Of a stretch of 64,000 nt of DNA, positions 42,942-51,782 are shown piece after piece. The stretch spans positions 62,001-126,000 of the forward strand of contig ABHC01000001.1 of assembly GCA_000171835.1 (NCBI GenBank). The letters run 5' to 3'. Numbering within the stretch: the first letter of the stretch is position 1; each line of letters opens with the position of its first letter. Made by a program: the position numbers and the translations under genes. Under the pieces are notes generated by a model, which saw nothing but the letters and a program-made list of their open reading frames with translations, searched no databases and had not been told where the DNA came from. Origin of the DNA: an alpha proteobacterium BAL199. Lineage in GTDB: Bacteria > Pseudomonadota > Alphaproteobacteria > Thalassobaculales > Thalassobaculaceae.

Positions 42942-44204
42942 CTACTCGCCGGATTTTGGTTCGCGTGCCGGCGCGGCGGTTCGTGACGCGGCCTGACCAC
43001 CGGCCTTAGCTTCGCGTCCTTTTGTGACGCGCGACTGCAGTTCGGCGTCGAGAGTGCCGTTCTCCCAGCTGTGCATCTCGCTGACCATCTTCACTCGGGC
43101 CTGTTCATAGCGTGAACCGGGCTTGACCAGTTCATGGTCGGGGTGCACTTCCCGAACGGGAATTCTCGGCGCATAGCCGGCAATCCGCTGCACGGCACGC
43201 TCCATGGCACGGTCTCCTCCGATCGCGTCGCGCGCGACATAGGCGCCGCGCCACATCGTGATCATGTCTTCCCAACCGTCCAACCCGTAGCCGACGTCGC
43301 GGCGCAGCCGGTCGAGCCGGTCGATGGCGTTCATGTTGCCGTCGAACATGTCCGCGAGCTTGCCCAGCAACTCGTTCAGCAGGCTGAGCCGGTCGTTGAC
43401 GTAGGCGATGCACTCGTCCGCCGCCTCCAGGATCAGCCCGATCTGATGGTCGAGTTCCTCGCGGATCTGGCTTCGGTAACCGGCGAGCTCGGACCGGAAC
43501 TGCAGAAGTCGGGTATGCTGCAGATAAAGAAAGCCGTTGTTCTTTTCCTCGCCCTTGGCGGTGACGTTGCCGAAAGGCGTGATCATGCCGACCAGCGGAT
43601 CAAGGTAACTTTTGGCGTCAACGACGGTGCAGTTCCCACGCTCGGCGGCGAAGATCATCACCCGCTCGATCAGCAGGTCGAGATCAATCCGCGACCGGCC
43701 GGAGCCGCTGCCCATCAGTTCCATCAGCGTGCGGGTGTTGGTGCGGGCCATCAAGGTGTCGCCGCGCGCAATCCCGGACTCCCGGGTCAACTGCGCGATC
43801 AGCGACAGCCGCACCATTGATCGATCCTCGTCGTCGCGCGCGACCGCCCGCTTTGCGGCGTCCATGATCGACGGGTCTCCGCTTAGCGCGGCATCCGCGG
43901 CAAGACAGATCTCGCGTATGTTGATCGGATCGAGGTCACGGGTGCTGCTTGTCGCCTGGACCTTCTCGTGGACCTGCTGGTCGCGCATGTCCAGGCTGCC
44001 CATCTGAGGGAGCTGATCCCACGGTACGACCACCAATTCGCCACGACGGGTGCCGGAGTAGTTGGGGATCACCGCTTCCAATAACCGGTCTTCACCGTGA
44101 AAATACTCACGCACCCGCGTGTGGGCGAAATCCTTGTGATGAAGGGGAACGCTGGTCCCCCTCCTCTCGAAGGTTTGCGGCAGGTTAATCCCGCGCATAC
44201 TCAT
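42942..44204 (-). CDS. Uncharacterised protein, helix-rich
   Basis: A 420-residue cytoplasmic-looking protein that I do not recognise. There is no signal peptide or membrane helix. Seen are a moderately charged N-terminus (FERRGTSVPLHHKDFAHTRVREYFHGEDRLLEAVIPNYSGTRRGELVVV), a long helical middle (QIREELDHQIGLILEAADECIAYVNDRLSLLNELLGKLADMFDGNMNAIDRLDRLRRDV) with coiled-coil character, and a low-complexity K/A/R/P-rich tail. It lies 42 bases downstream of rppH on the same strand and could be the last gene of that operon. Confidence 0.78.
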   Translation of the reverse strand: MSMRGINLPQTFERRGTSVPLHHKDFAHTRVREYFHGEDRLLEAVIPNYSGTRRGELVVVPWDQLPQMGSLDMRDQQVHEKVQATSSTRDLDPINIREICLAADAALSGDPSIMDAAKRAVARDDEDRSMVRLSLIAQLTRESGIARGDTLMARTNTRTLMELMGSGSGRSRIDLDLLIERVMIFAAERGNCTVVDAKSYLDPLVGMITPFGNVTAKGEEKNNGFLYLQHTRLLQFRSELAGYRSQIREELDHQIGLILEAADECIAYVNDRLSLLNELLGKLADMFDGNMNAIDRLDRLRRDVGYGLDGWEDMITMWRGAYVARDAIGGDRAMERAVQRIAGYAPRIPVREVHPDHELVKPGSRYEQARVKMVSEMHSWENGTLDAELQSRVTKGREAKAGGQAASRTAAPAREPKSGE

Positions 44205-44246
44205 CCCCCACTGGCACTGGCCTGAGTGTACGCCGGGGCGGGCGGA

Positions 44247-44759
44247 TTACAAAAGTCCGGCTTCAGTCGTCCTGCGCACCGACCGTCGTACGGCCGGTCC
44301 AAGCTCCCGGACCACAGCTTCATAGATCGCGCGCTTGAACGGAACAATGAGCGAGACAAGCTCGTCGAGTTCGGTCCAACGCCACGCGTCGAACTCCGGA
44401 TGCTCGGTCTCGATCCGGATATCCCGGTCCTCGCCGAGAAACCGGCAAGCCAGCCATTTCTGCTGTTGGCCACGCCAGCGACCGCGCCACACTTTTCCGA
44501 TCAGTTCGTCCGGCAGGTCGTAGGTCAGCCACTCGGCAGTGGCGGCCTCGATGACGGCATTGCTGGTGCCGACCTCCTCGCCAAGTTCACGCAGCGCCGC
44601 CACTTCCGGGGTCTCGCCTTCGTCAATCCCGCCCTGCGGCATCTGCCAGGCGTCGGGCGTGTCGATCCGCCTGCCGACAAACACCTGGCCGGACGAATTG
44701 AACAACAGCACGCCGACGCAGGGTCGGTACGGCAACGAGTCTCGGTCGGCCACGGGCAC
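44247..44759 (-). CDS. rppH: RNA pyrophosphohydrolase
   Basis: Nudix hydrolase that removes pyrophosphate from mRNA 5' ends to start decay, 170 residues. The complete Nudix box is [56 protein letters not shown] and the later [26 protein letters not shown] and [29 protein letters not shown] are typical of RppH. It follows the YibQ-family gene after a four-base gap, a conserved alphaproteobacterial arrangement. Confidence 0.94.
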   Translation of the reverse strand: MPVADRDSLPYRPCVGVLLFNSSGQVFVGRRIDTPDAWQMPQGGIDEGETPEVAALRELGEEVGTSNAVIEAATAEWLTYDLPDELIGKVWRGRWRGQQQKWLACRFLGEDRDIRIETEHPEFDAWRWTELDELVSLIVPFKRAIYEAVVRELGPAVRRSVRRTTEAGLL

Positions 44760-44763
44760 TCCT

Positions 44764-46020
44764 TCAGCGCAGACGCTGGCGATCGGCGATGGCGGATATC
44801 GGGGCCAGGGCGATTCCCTTGCCCTCCAAGGTTCCGGCCCAGCGGCTGAGCCGCTCGATGGTGACCGGCAGCGGACGGGCTATGCCGACGGCATAGCGCT
44901 GCTGCCGAGCGGTCGCCTCGAGACTGGCAAGGGCACGGTCGATGGTGCCAGCTGACGGAGTCTGGTCGATGAACGTGTTGTTGAATGCGCGCGGCAACTG
45001 GATCGAGGACGCCAGTTCAGTTGCGATGCTCCGCGACGACGCCCGGCTGTCGACGAACATCAGGCCGCGCTGCCGCAAGCCTTGCAGCACCGGCATCAGC
45101 GCATCTTCCACTGTGGTGAACTGCGACCCCATCCAGGTCGTGACACCGACATAGCCGGGTGCGCGCCCGAGAACCCATTCCAGGCGGTTCAGGTTGTCGA
45201 CCAGGGACAGAGAGGTGAGCAGCGTGGACGGACCGGGGTCGTCGCGCGGGAAATCGAGCGGTTCCATCGGCAGGTCGATCAAGGTCTCGTGCCCGGCTTG
45301 ACGGGCTCGAGCCATCAATGCCTCGATGTTCCGCACGTAGGGCGAGAAGCTCAGGCTGATGGCGCCGGGAAGCAGGGTTGTCGCTTTTTCGGTGATATCC
45401 TTACCGAACCCCACCCCGATCATCACGATGGCAACCCGCGGGCGCGAATCGTCCAGATTGAATGGCCGGGCGTAGGTCGACCATGGCTGCCGGCCGTCGG
45501 GGCCGATGATCGGCAGCTTCGCGCTGTCCTTGGTCTCCAACAGGGTTGGATCGACAGCCGCCAGACGGACGCCGTCAACCGACACCACTTCCGGCACCGG
45601 CGCCGGGGCCGCGGTGTCACCGGTCGGTGCCGGCGAGTTGGTGGCTGCTGAACCAGCATGGCCGTCCTTTTCAGTATGAGGCCCGGCCGTGACCGGTTGT
45701 CCGCCGTCGGAACTGTTCGCCGTCGGCGTCTCGCCCTCGGCCAGGACGGGTACGGTCAACTGCGGCCGTCGCAGCACTTGACGCGATTCCGTCGTCTCGG
45801 CGTTGACCAGCAGCCAGCCGACAAGGGCACCGGTCCCGCCGATGACGGCAACGGCAAGCACGCCGGTCGCAATGCCGATCAGCAGGCGGCCAATGCGCCC
45901 GTCGGAAGCTGCCGCCGGCCGCTTCGCCGGAGCATCGTCCAATGGGTCGCCACCGCCTTCCCGATCGGCCGCCTTCGGTTGCCTCTTTAGGAAGGGAAGC
46001 CGGATCGAGGGCAGTTTCAC
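44764..46020 (-). CDS. Divergent polysaccharide deacetylase family protein (YibQ-like)
   Basis: A 418-residue membrane-anchored protein. One helix near residues 45-72 ([27 protein letters not shown]) follows a charged cytoplasmic tail; a low-complexity linker leads to the DUF610/divergent deacetylase domain from about residue 190 ([92 protein letters not shown]). The family is thought to act on envelope glycans, but activity is not established. The gene lies between ctpA and rppH. Confidence 0.88.
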   Translation of the reverse strand: MKLPSIRLPFLKRQPKAADREGGGDPLDDAPAKRPAAASDGRIGRLLIGIATGVLAVAVIGGTGALVGWLLVNAETTESRQVLRRPQLTVPVLAEGETPTANSSDGGQPVTAGPHTEKDGHAGSAATNSPAPTGDTAAPAPVPEVVSVDGVRLAAVDPTLLETKDSAKLPIIGPDGRQPWSTYARPFNLDDSRPRVAIVMIGVGFGKDITEKATTLLPGAISLSFSPYVRNIEALMARARQAGHETLIDLPMEPLDFPRDDPGPSTLLTSLSLVDNLNRLEWVLGRAPGYVGVTTWMGSQFTTVEDALMPVLQGLRQRGLMFVDSRASSRSIATELASSIQLPRAFNNTFIDQTPSAGTIDRALASLEATARQQRYAVGIARPLPVTIERLSRWAGTLEGKGIALAPISAIADRQRLR

Positions 46021-46036
46021 GGTCGGCTTCGTTTCC

Positions 46037-47392
46037 TCAGTTCACCACGCGCGCTTGATAGAGATAGATGCCGCGCAAGAGGTCGATTGCCCGAGCCAAC
46101 TGGTAATCCTCGACCTCGTTTGCCTGATCAGCATCGCTGTTGGCCGCGTCCTCGGTCTTCGGAGTTGCGGGCTCCACCGGAGCCACGGCGTCGGGGTTCG
46201 CCAACGCGCCGCGCAGATCGGCTTCGCGCCGGCCACGCTGCTGGGCCAGTTTCTCGATCTTGGCCGGTTCCACGATGATGTCGGGCGAGATGCCCTTGCC
46301 CTGGATGGAGCGACCGGACGGCGTGTAGTACCGCGCCGTGGTCAACCGCATCGCACCATGGCCTTGCAGCGGAATGATGGTCTGCACCGATCCCTTACCG
46401 AACGACTGGGTGCCGAGGATGATCGCCCGGCGATGGTCCTGCAGGGCGCCGGCGACAATCTCGGAGGCCGAGGCGGAGCCGCCGTTGATCAGAACCACGA
46501 GTGGTGCCCCGTCGGTCAAATCACCGGGTTCGGCATTGGCACGGCTGGAATTCTCCTCGATCCGGCCACGCGTCGATACGATCTCACCACGCTCAAGGAA
46601 GGAATCGGACACCGAGATCGCCTGATCGAGCAGACCGCCCGGGTTGTTGCGCAAGTCGATGACGTAGCCGTGCAGCTTGTTGCCGAGCTTGCTCTTGATG
46701 TCGGCGACCGCTCTCTGCAACCCGGACGTGGACTGCTCGTTGAAGGTGGTGATCCGGATGTAGCCGATGTCGCCGATCGGGCGGTGGCGGACCGAGCGAA
46801 TGGTGATGATCGCCCGCTCGATGACGACGTCGAAAGCCTCCTGGGTGCCGCGACGGATCGTCAGCTTGATCTCGGAGCCGACTTTGCCGCGCATCTTTTC
46901 GACCGCCTCGGACAGCGACAGGCCGAGCACCGGTTCGCCGTTCAGATGGCTGACCAGATCGCCGGGCTGCAGGCCGGCCTTGGCGGCCGGAGTGTCGTCG
47001 ATCGGCGACACCACCTTGATCAGGCCGTTCTCCATCGTGACCTCAATGCCGAGGCCGCCGAACTCGCCGCGGGTCTGAACCTGCATGTCGCGATAGTTCT
47101 TGGCGTTCAGGAATGAAGAGTGCGGATCCAGCGATGCCAGCATGCCGTTGATGGCCGCTTCGAAGAGTTTCTCCTCGCTGACCTCCTCGACGTAGCTTTC
47201 GCGAACGCGCTCGAACACCGAGCCGAACAGATTGATCTGCCGGTAGGTCTCCGATGTGTTGGTCTGGGCGTCCAGATGCCCGGAGCCGGCGACGGTCAGA
47301 CCGCCCAGCAACACGACCACGGCGGCGGTAATTCCAGCGCGGCGTACAAACGGCCGGCGCACCAGGGGGAGGCGGGTCATCAGCGTGGTCAT
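46037..47392 (-). CDS. S41 family carboxyl-terminal processing peptidase
   Basis: Periplasmic CtpA-type serine protease, about 451 residues. It has an N-terminal anchor or signal (VRRAGITAAVVVLLGGLTVAG), a PDZ domain (GGLGIEVTMENGLIKVVSPIDDTPAAKAGLQPGDLVSHLNGEPV) and the S41 domain with the catalytic serine in GGSASASEIVAGALQDH and the lysine in GTQSFGKGSVQTIIPL. The ATG at 47392 overlaps the envC stop (ATGA). CtpA-type enzymes trim envelope proteins, including peptidoglycan hydrolases, which fits its coupling to the EnvC-like gene. Confidence 0.94.
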   Translation of the reverse strand: MTTLMTRLPLVRRPFVRRAGITAAVVVLLGGLTVAGSGHLDAQTNTSETYRQINLFGSVFERVRESYVEEVSEEKLFEAAINGMLASLDPHSSFLNAKNYRDMQVQTRGEFGGLGIEVTMENGLIKVVSPIDDTPAAKAGLQPGDLVSHLNGEPVLGLSLSEAVEKMRGKVGSEIKLTIRRGTQEAFDVVIERAIITIRSVRHRPIGDIGYIRITTFNEQSTSGLQRAVADIKSKLGNKLHGYVIDLRNNPGGLLDQAISVSDSFLERGEIVSTRGRIEENSSRANAEPGDLTDGAPLVVLINGGSASASEIVAGALQDHRRAIILGTQSFGKGSVQTIIPLQGHGAMRLTTARYYTPSGRSIQGKGISPDIIVEPAKIEKLAQQRGRREADLRGALANPDAVAPVEPATPKTEDAANSDADQANEVEDYQLARAIDLLRGIYLYQARVVN

Positions 47393-48789
47393 CCTTTGGC
47401 CTTTCCGGTCAGTCCCGCGATCCACGGTAGCGGGTCAATCGGGTCACCATTGTGGCGAAGCTCCACATACAGCTCGGGACTTCCGGTGCCGCCCCCGGCT
47501 TGCTGCGACCGCATCGCGCCCACCGGTTCGCCGGCAAGCACGCGTTGGCCGACCTGCAGGTCGATCCGTCCGAGCCCAGCCAGCAGGGTATGATATCCCT
47601 CGCCGTGTTCAATGATCAAAATAAGTCCGAAGCCCTCGAAAGCCCCGGCGTAGATCACGGTTCCGTCGTACGGCGCCACGACGGTCGCAGCGCTGCGGGT
47701 TCCGATCACGAGGCCGCGATTGTGCAGACCCTCGGGATCGCGTTGTCCGAAGCGTCGGACGATCGATCCGGTCGCGGGGCGAATCAGCTGTCCCTTGGCA
47801 GTCCTGATCGGCGGGGCCGACGGCAGCATGGCCAGGAGTGCCGCCTTGCCTGGGCTGGGCGCCGGACGAGCCGCGTCGGCGGCCGGCGGAACGGACGGCG
47901 GGGCCGGGCGAGCCTCCGGCAGCGGAGCGAGGGCGGATTTCGGGAGCTCCACCATGGTTTCCGGGGCAGCCGGTTGCGTCGGCCGAACCAGATCGGCGAG
48001 CCGCTGCTGCTCGGCACGCTCGCGGACCCGCTGGGCATCCAGCCGCTCCATCAGTTCGCGCAGCGATCGGGCAGAGTCGCCCAGCGACTGCAGACGCTCG
48101 GCCGTGCTGGCGGCGCGGTTCTCGGTGCTGGCGAGCAGTTGCTGCTTTTCGAGCGCCAGTGCCGCCAGCCGCGTTCGCTCGTTGTCCATCGCGACGGTTG
48201 CGCCATCGAGCCGTGCCCGCTGCCCGCGGATGTCCGCTTCGACCGCCGCGAGCGATGCCAGTTCCGCCTTCAGCCGTTCAGCCTCGGCGTTGATCTGTGG
48301 AATGGCGGCCTCCAGGAGGATGCCGGTGCGTACCGTCTCCAACGGCGAGCGCCGCATCAACAGCAATGTCTCGGGAGGCCGTCGCGCCAGTCGCTGCAAT
48401 GCTCCGACGAGCCGTCCGAGTTCGATCTCGCGTCCGGCCAGCACGGCGCGCTTTTCTCCCGCTTCGTGGCGCAGCACCGACAGCGTCGCCTCGACTTCGG
48501 TCACGGTTTCCTCGGTCCGTTGATGGCGCGAGGTGGCTTCGGCCATCTCGGCGCGCAGCCGTGTGATCTCCCGGTCGAGATCGGCGGCCAGCCGGTCGAG
48601 CTGCGCCTTCGTCGAACGCCCGCCGGCAAGATCGGCCTCGATCCGTTTCAGTTCGTGCGAGGCGCGCTCGGGATCGATCGTGGTCTGGGCCGTTGACGGG
48701 TACGGGGCGAACAGGACGCCGCCCGCAAGCGCCGCCGACAGCGCCAGCGCGACGAAGTCGCTGCGGCTACTGGGCAGCGTGATCGTCAC
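47389..48789 (-). CDS. envC: Murein hydrolase activator EnvC family protein
   Basis: A 466-residue periplasmic protein: signal segment, long coiled coil (about residues 40-280), Pro/Ala-rich linker, then a LytM/M23 domain (SIVRRFGQRDPEGLHNRGLVIGTRSAATVVAPYDGTVIYAGAFEGFGLILIIEHGEGYHTLLAGL). Zinc ligands are partly lost: GLVIG replaces the usual G-x-DI, and ELYVEL replaces the H-x-H strand, as in activators that do not cut peptidoglycan themselves. It likely stimulates an amidase at the division site. It overlaps gpmI by 23 bases and ctpA by four. Confidence 0.92.
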   Translation of the reverse strand: MTITLPSSRSDFVALALSAALAGGVLFAPYPSTAQTTIDPERASHELKRIEADLAGGRSTKAQLDRLAADLDREITRLRAEMAEATSRHQRTEETVTEVEATLSVLRHEAGEKRAVLAGREIELGRLVGALQRLARRPPETLLLMRRSPLETVRTGILLEAAIPQINAEAERLKAELASLAAVEADIRGQRARLDGATVAMDNERTRLAALALEKQQLLASTENRAASTAERLQSLGDSARSLRELMERLDAQRVRERAEQQRLADLVRPTQPAAPETMVELPKSALAPLPEARPAPPSVPPAADAARPAPSPGKAALLAMLPSAPPIRTAKGQLIRPATGSIVRRFGQRDPEGLHNRGLVIGTRSAATVVAPYDGTVIYAGAFEGFGLILIIEHGEGYHTLLAGLGRIDLQVGQRVLAGEPVGAMRSQQAGGGTGSPELYVELRHNGDPIDPLPWIAGLTGKAKG

Positions 48790-50344
48790 GGGTGGCCCGG
48801 CCGTCGGTCACCGGCATCGGCGTACCGGTCATGGCCGCGGGCGGCGCGATGCCCATCAGCGTCAGCAGTGTCGGCGCCACGTCCGCCAACTTCCCGGTCC
48901 GCAGGCCGATCACGTCCGACGGCGCGCCGACCAGCACGGTGGGCACGAGGTTGACGGTGTGGGCGGTGTGCGGACCGCCGGTCCCGGGGTCCACCATGAC
49001 TTCGCAATTGCCATGGTCGGCGGTCAGGAACATCACTCCGCCCGCCTCCTCCAGCGCCTCGACGACCCGGCCGACGCAGGCATCGACCGTCTCCACCGCC
49101 TTGATCGCAGCCGGCAGGCTGTCGGTGTGACCGACCATGTCCGGGTTGGCGAAGTTAGCGACGATCAGGTCGTAGGTGCCGGACCGGATGGCGGCCACCA
49201 GCTTGTCGCAGACCTCCGGGGCGGACATCTCTGGCTGCAAGTCGTAGGTCCGGACCTTCGGCGACGGCACCATGATCCGGTCCTCGCCCTCGAACACCGC
49301 CTCGCGACCGCCGTTCAGGAAGAACGTGACGTGCGGATACTTCTCGGTCTCGGCGATCCGCAGCTGGGTGCGGCCCGCCTTGGCGACCACCTCGCCCAGG
49401 GTGTCGACCAGATCCTGGGGTGGGAAGATTGTTGCCATGCGCCCGGCGAGCGCCGTCGAATACTCCACCATGCCGGCGGCGATGGCGAGTTTCGGTATCC
49501 GCGGCCGAACGAAGCCCTCGAAGGCGGGGTCAAGCAGGGCGGTCAGGATCTCGCGGGCCCGGTCTGCCCGGAAATTCGCCATCACGATGCCGTCTCCGTC
49601 CCGAATTGGCGCGCCGGCGCCGATCACGGTCGGAGTGATGAATTCGTCGGTTTCGTTGCGGGTATAGGCTGCTTCGACCGCGGCAACGGCGTTGTCGGCC
49701 TGATGCGACGCCTCGGCCAAGGTGATCGCCTGCCAGGCGGCTTCGACCCGCTCCCAGCGCTTGTCGCGGTCCATGGCGAAGAACCGGCCGGTGACGCTGA
49801 CCACGGTGGCGGCGCGTTGGAGGTCCCGGACGAACTCAGCGAGTTGCCCGGCGGCGCTTTGCGGCGGGCAGTCGCGGCCATCGGTGAAAGCGTGGATCAC
49901 AACCGGTACGCCATTGTCGGCAATAGTGCGGGCGAGGGCGGCAACCTGACGCTGGTGGCTGTGCACGCCACCGGTCGACACCAGCCCCATCAGATGGCAG
50001 GTCCCACCGCTGGCCTTCAGCGCACCGACGATTTCGGCAATTGCCGGCTGGTTTGCCATGCTGCCGTCGGCGATGGCGGCGTCGATCCGCGGCAGGTCCT
50101 GGTAGACCACCCGACCGGCGCCGAGGTTCATGTGGCCGACTTCGGAGTTGCCCATCTGGCCCTTTGGCAGGCCGACATGCTCCTCCGAGGCGTTCATCAG
50201 GCCGCTCGGCCAGCGCCGGCGCAGCAGGTCGAACACCGGGGTGTCGGCGAGCGCCACGGCGTTGTTGGCCGGGTCGCTGCGTTCGCCCCAGCCGTCCATG
50301 ATGCACAGCACGACGGGGCGGGGAATCTTCGGTGTCGCGATCAT
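48767..50344 (-). CDS. gpmI: 2,3-bisphosphoglycerate-independent phosphoglycerate mutase
   Basis: Manganese-dependent glycolytic mutase of the alkaline-phosphatase superfamily, 525 residues. The start MIATPKIPRPVVLCIMDGWG holds the first metal-binding aspartate. Next come PKGQMGNSEVGHMNLGAGRVVYQDLPRID with the phospho-serine, GLVSTGGVHSHQRQ, HAFTDGRDCPP, NFRADRAREI, ANPDMVGHTDS and LTADHGNCE. Longer upstream readings are not supported. It heads the gpmI-envC-ctpA-yibQ-rppH run and is divergent from the PAS-CPBP gene. Confidence 0.96.
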   Translation of the reverse strand: MIATPKIPRPVVLCIMDGWGERSDPANNAVALADTPVFDLLRRRWPSGLMNASEEHVGLPKGQMGNSEVGHMNLGAGRVVYQDLPRIDAAIADGSMANQPAIAEIVGALKASGGTCHLMGLVSTGGVHSHQRQVAALARTIADNGVPVVIHAFTDGRDCPPQSAAGQLAEFVRDLQRAATVVSVTGRFFAMDRDKRWERVEAAWQAITLAEASHQADNAVAAVEAAYTRNETDEFITPTVIGAGAPIRDGDGIVMANFRADRAREILTALLDPAFEGFVRPRIPKLAIAAGMVEYSTALAGRMATIFPPQDLVDTLGEVVAKAGRTQLRIAETEKYPHVTFFLNGGREAVFEGEDRIMVPSPKVRTYDLQPEMSAPEVCDKLVAAIRSGTYDLIVANFANPDMVGHTDSLPAAIKAVETVDACVGRVVEALEEAGGVMFLTADHGNCEVMVDPGTGGPHTAHTVNLVPTVLVGAPSDVIGLRTGKLADVAPTLLTLMGIAPPAAMTGTPMPVTDGRATRDDHAAQ

Positions 50345-50614
50345 GGCGGCGTTATACAGCAGCCGACCGGAGGCGTCACGACCGGCGCCGACCGTGACGG
50401 GTGGCCGCAATGGCGTCGCGGGACCGGGTACCATCCAGTGGAATCTCGGGCTGGCAATTTGTGCCGCCCCGTCCTTGGAAACGGTCGTCCCCATGGGCAA
50501 TAATGCCGGCCTCGACCCGGCGGCACCCTTCCGAAGACCTCTTGGGAGACCGATCTCAATCGGGGTTGTCGGCGGGCCTCGTCGGAACACGCGGCGTCAA
50601 TCGGAGCAGCACGA

Positions 50615-51748
50615 ATGGATGACGCGAGCACCCGGCCGAATCTGCCGGTCGCGATGACCGATGACATCGTGGCGTCGTCGCGCGATGCGATCATCACCAT
50701 CGATCCCAAAGGACGGTTGACCTCATTCAATCCCGGAGCGGAGGCGATCTTCGGGCTGCGGGCCTCGGAGACCGTCGGACGGACCGTCGCGGAGGTCTTC
50801 CTTCCGATCGAAGAACTCGACGTCTTTACCGACTGCGTGCTGGAAGCGGTAGGGAACCCGGATCAGGAGCACTCCGCCAACATCAGCCTGAACCGCGGGA
50901 ACCGTGTCCTTCACCTCAGCGTCCGAGCCGCCCTGCTGCGCCACAAGGGCACGGGCGACCGGGTCGGCGTTCTCGTCATGATCTCCGACGAGAGCGAGCG
51001 GGTCGAATTCCTGGCGAAGAGCGCGGAGCGAGAGCGGGAACGCGCGGCGACCGGCCGGTTCATTGTCGCCATCCTGACGATCTTCAGCGTGTTCACGCTG
51101 CTCCTGGAACCAATCCAGAAGCTGGCACAGGCCCGGTTCTTCGATTTCGGCCCGGTGATGGCGCTTCTGACGCTGGTCGTGATCGCCTTCATGATCAATC
51201 GGTGGTTCTCGCCATCCTCCGCGACCATCGGCCTCAATCTTCGTCCGCAACGCCGCTATCTGATCGAGGCTGTGGTCTGGTCAATCGCAGCCTGCATCCC
51301 GATGACCCTGGCGAAATACCTGTCGCTCGGCCTCGCCCAAAATCCGGGTGATCCGCCCGCGCCGCTGTTCAGCTTCTACGTCCTGGATGACGGCACCAAG
51401 GTGGACAGCGTCGGACTTTACGCAATCGGGTTGTTGGTCTACCTGATATCGGTGCCGTTTCAACAATTTGCCGTCCGCTGCGCCATCCAGGCTCCGCTGC
51501 AGAGCTTTCTGACAGGGGTGGTCGGACCTGCCGGCTGGATCGCGAACCTGACGGCAACGCTGCTGTTCGCCGTGCTGCATGCCCACCTCAACCCGGTCGT
51601 CTCGCTTGCCGTGATCTTGCCGTCGTTGCTTTGGGGGTGGCTGTTTATGCGTTCGGACAGCATCGTCACGCCGATCGTTTCCCATGCCATCATCGGCGTG
51701 TACGCGATCTTCATCCTTGGGGTGTTCGCCGGATTGGATCAGGTCTGA
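50615..51748 (+). CDS. PAS domain fused to a CPBP (CAAX protease-like) membrane domain
   Basis: A 377-residue fusion. Residues about 15-130 form a PAS domain (IVASSRDAIITIDPKGRLTSFNPGAEAIFGLRASETVGRTVAEVF) with an ISDESER linker. From about residue 148 there are several membrane helices and a CPBP/ABI domain. Motif 2 (FAVLH, 318-322) and motif 3 (SHAII, histidine 357) are present, but motif 1, normally EExxxR, reads QQFAVR (283-288). Loss of both glutamates suggests a non-hydrolytic receptor or scaffold. It is followed after 34 bases by the radical SAM gene. Confidence 0.82.
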   Translation: MDDASTRPNLPVAMTDDIVASSRDAIITIDPKGRLTSFNPGAEAIFGLRASETVGRTVAEVFLPIEELDVFTDCVLEAVGNPDQEHSANISLNRGNRVLHLSVRAALLRHKGTGDRVGVLVMISDESERVEFLAKSAERERERAATGRFIVAILTIFSVFTLLLEPIQKLAQARFFDFGPVMALLTLVVIAFMINRWFSPSSATIGLNLRPQRRYLIEAVVWSIAACIPMTLAKYLSLGLAQNPGDPPAPLFSFYVLDDGTKVDSVGLYAIGLLVYLISVPFQQFAVRCAIQAPLQSFLTGVVGPAGWIANLTATLLFAVLHAHLNPVVSLAVILPSLLWGWLFMRSDSIVTPIVSHAIIGVYAIFILGVFAGLDQV

Positions 51749-51782
51749 ACGTGCCTCCGCTCACCGAAAACGAAGCACCCGC

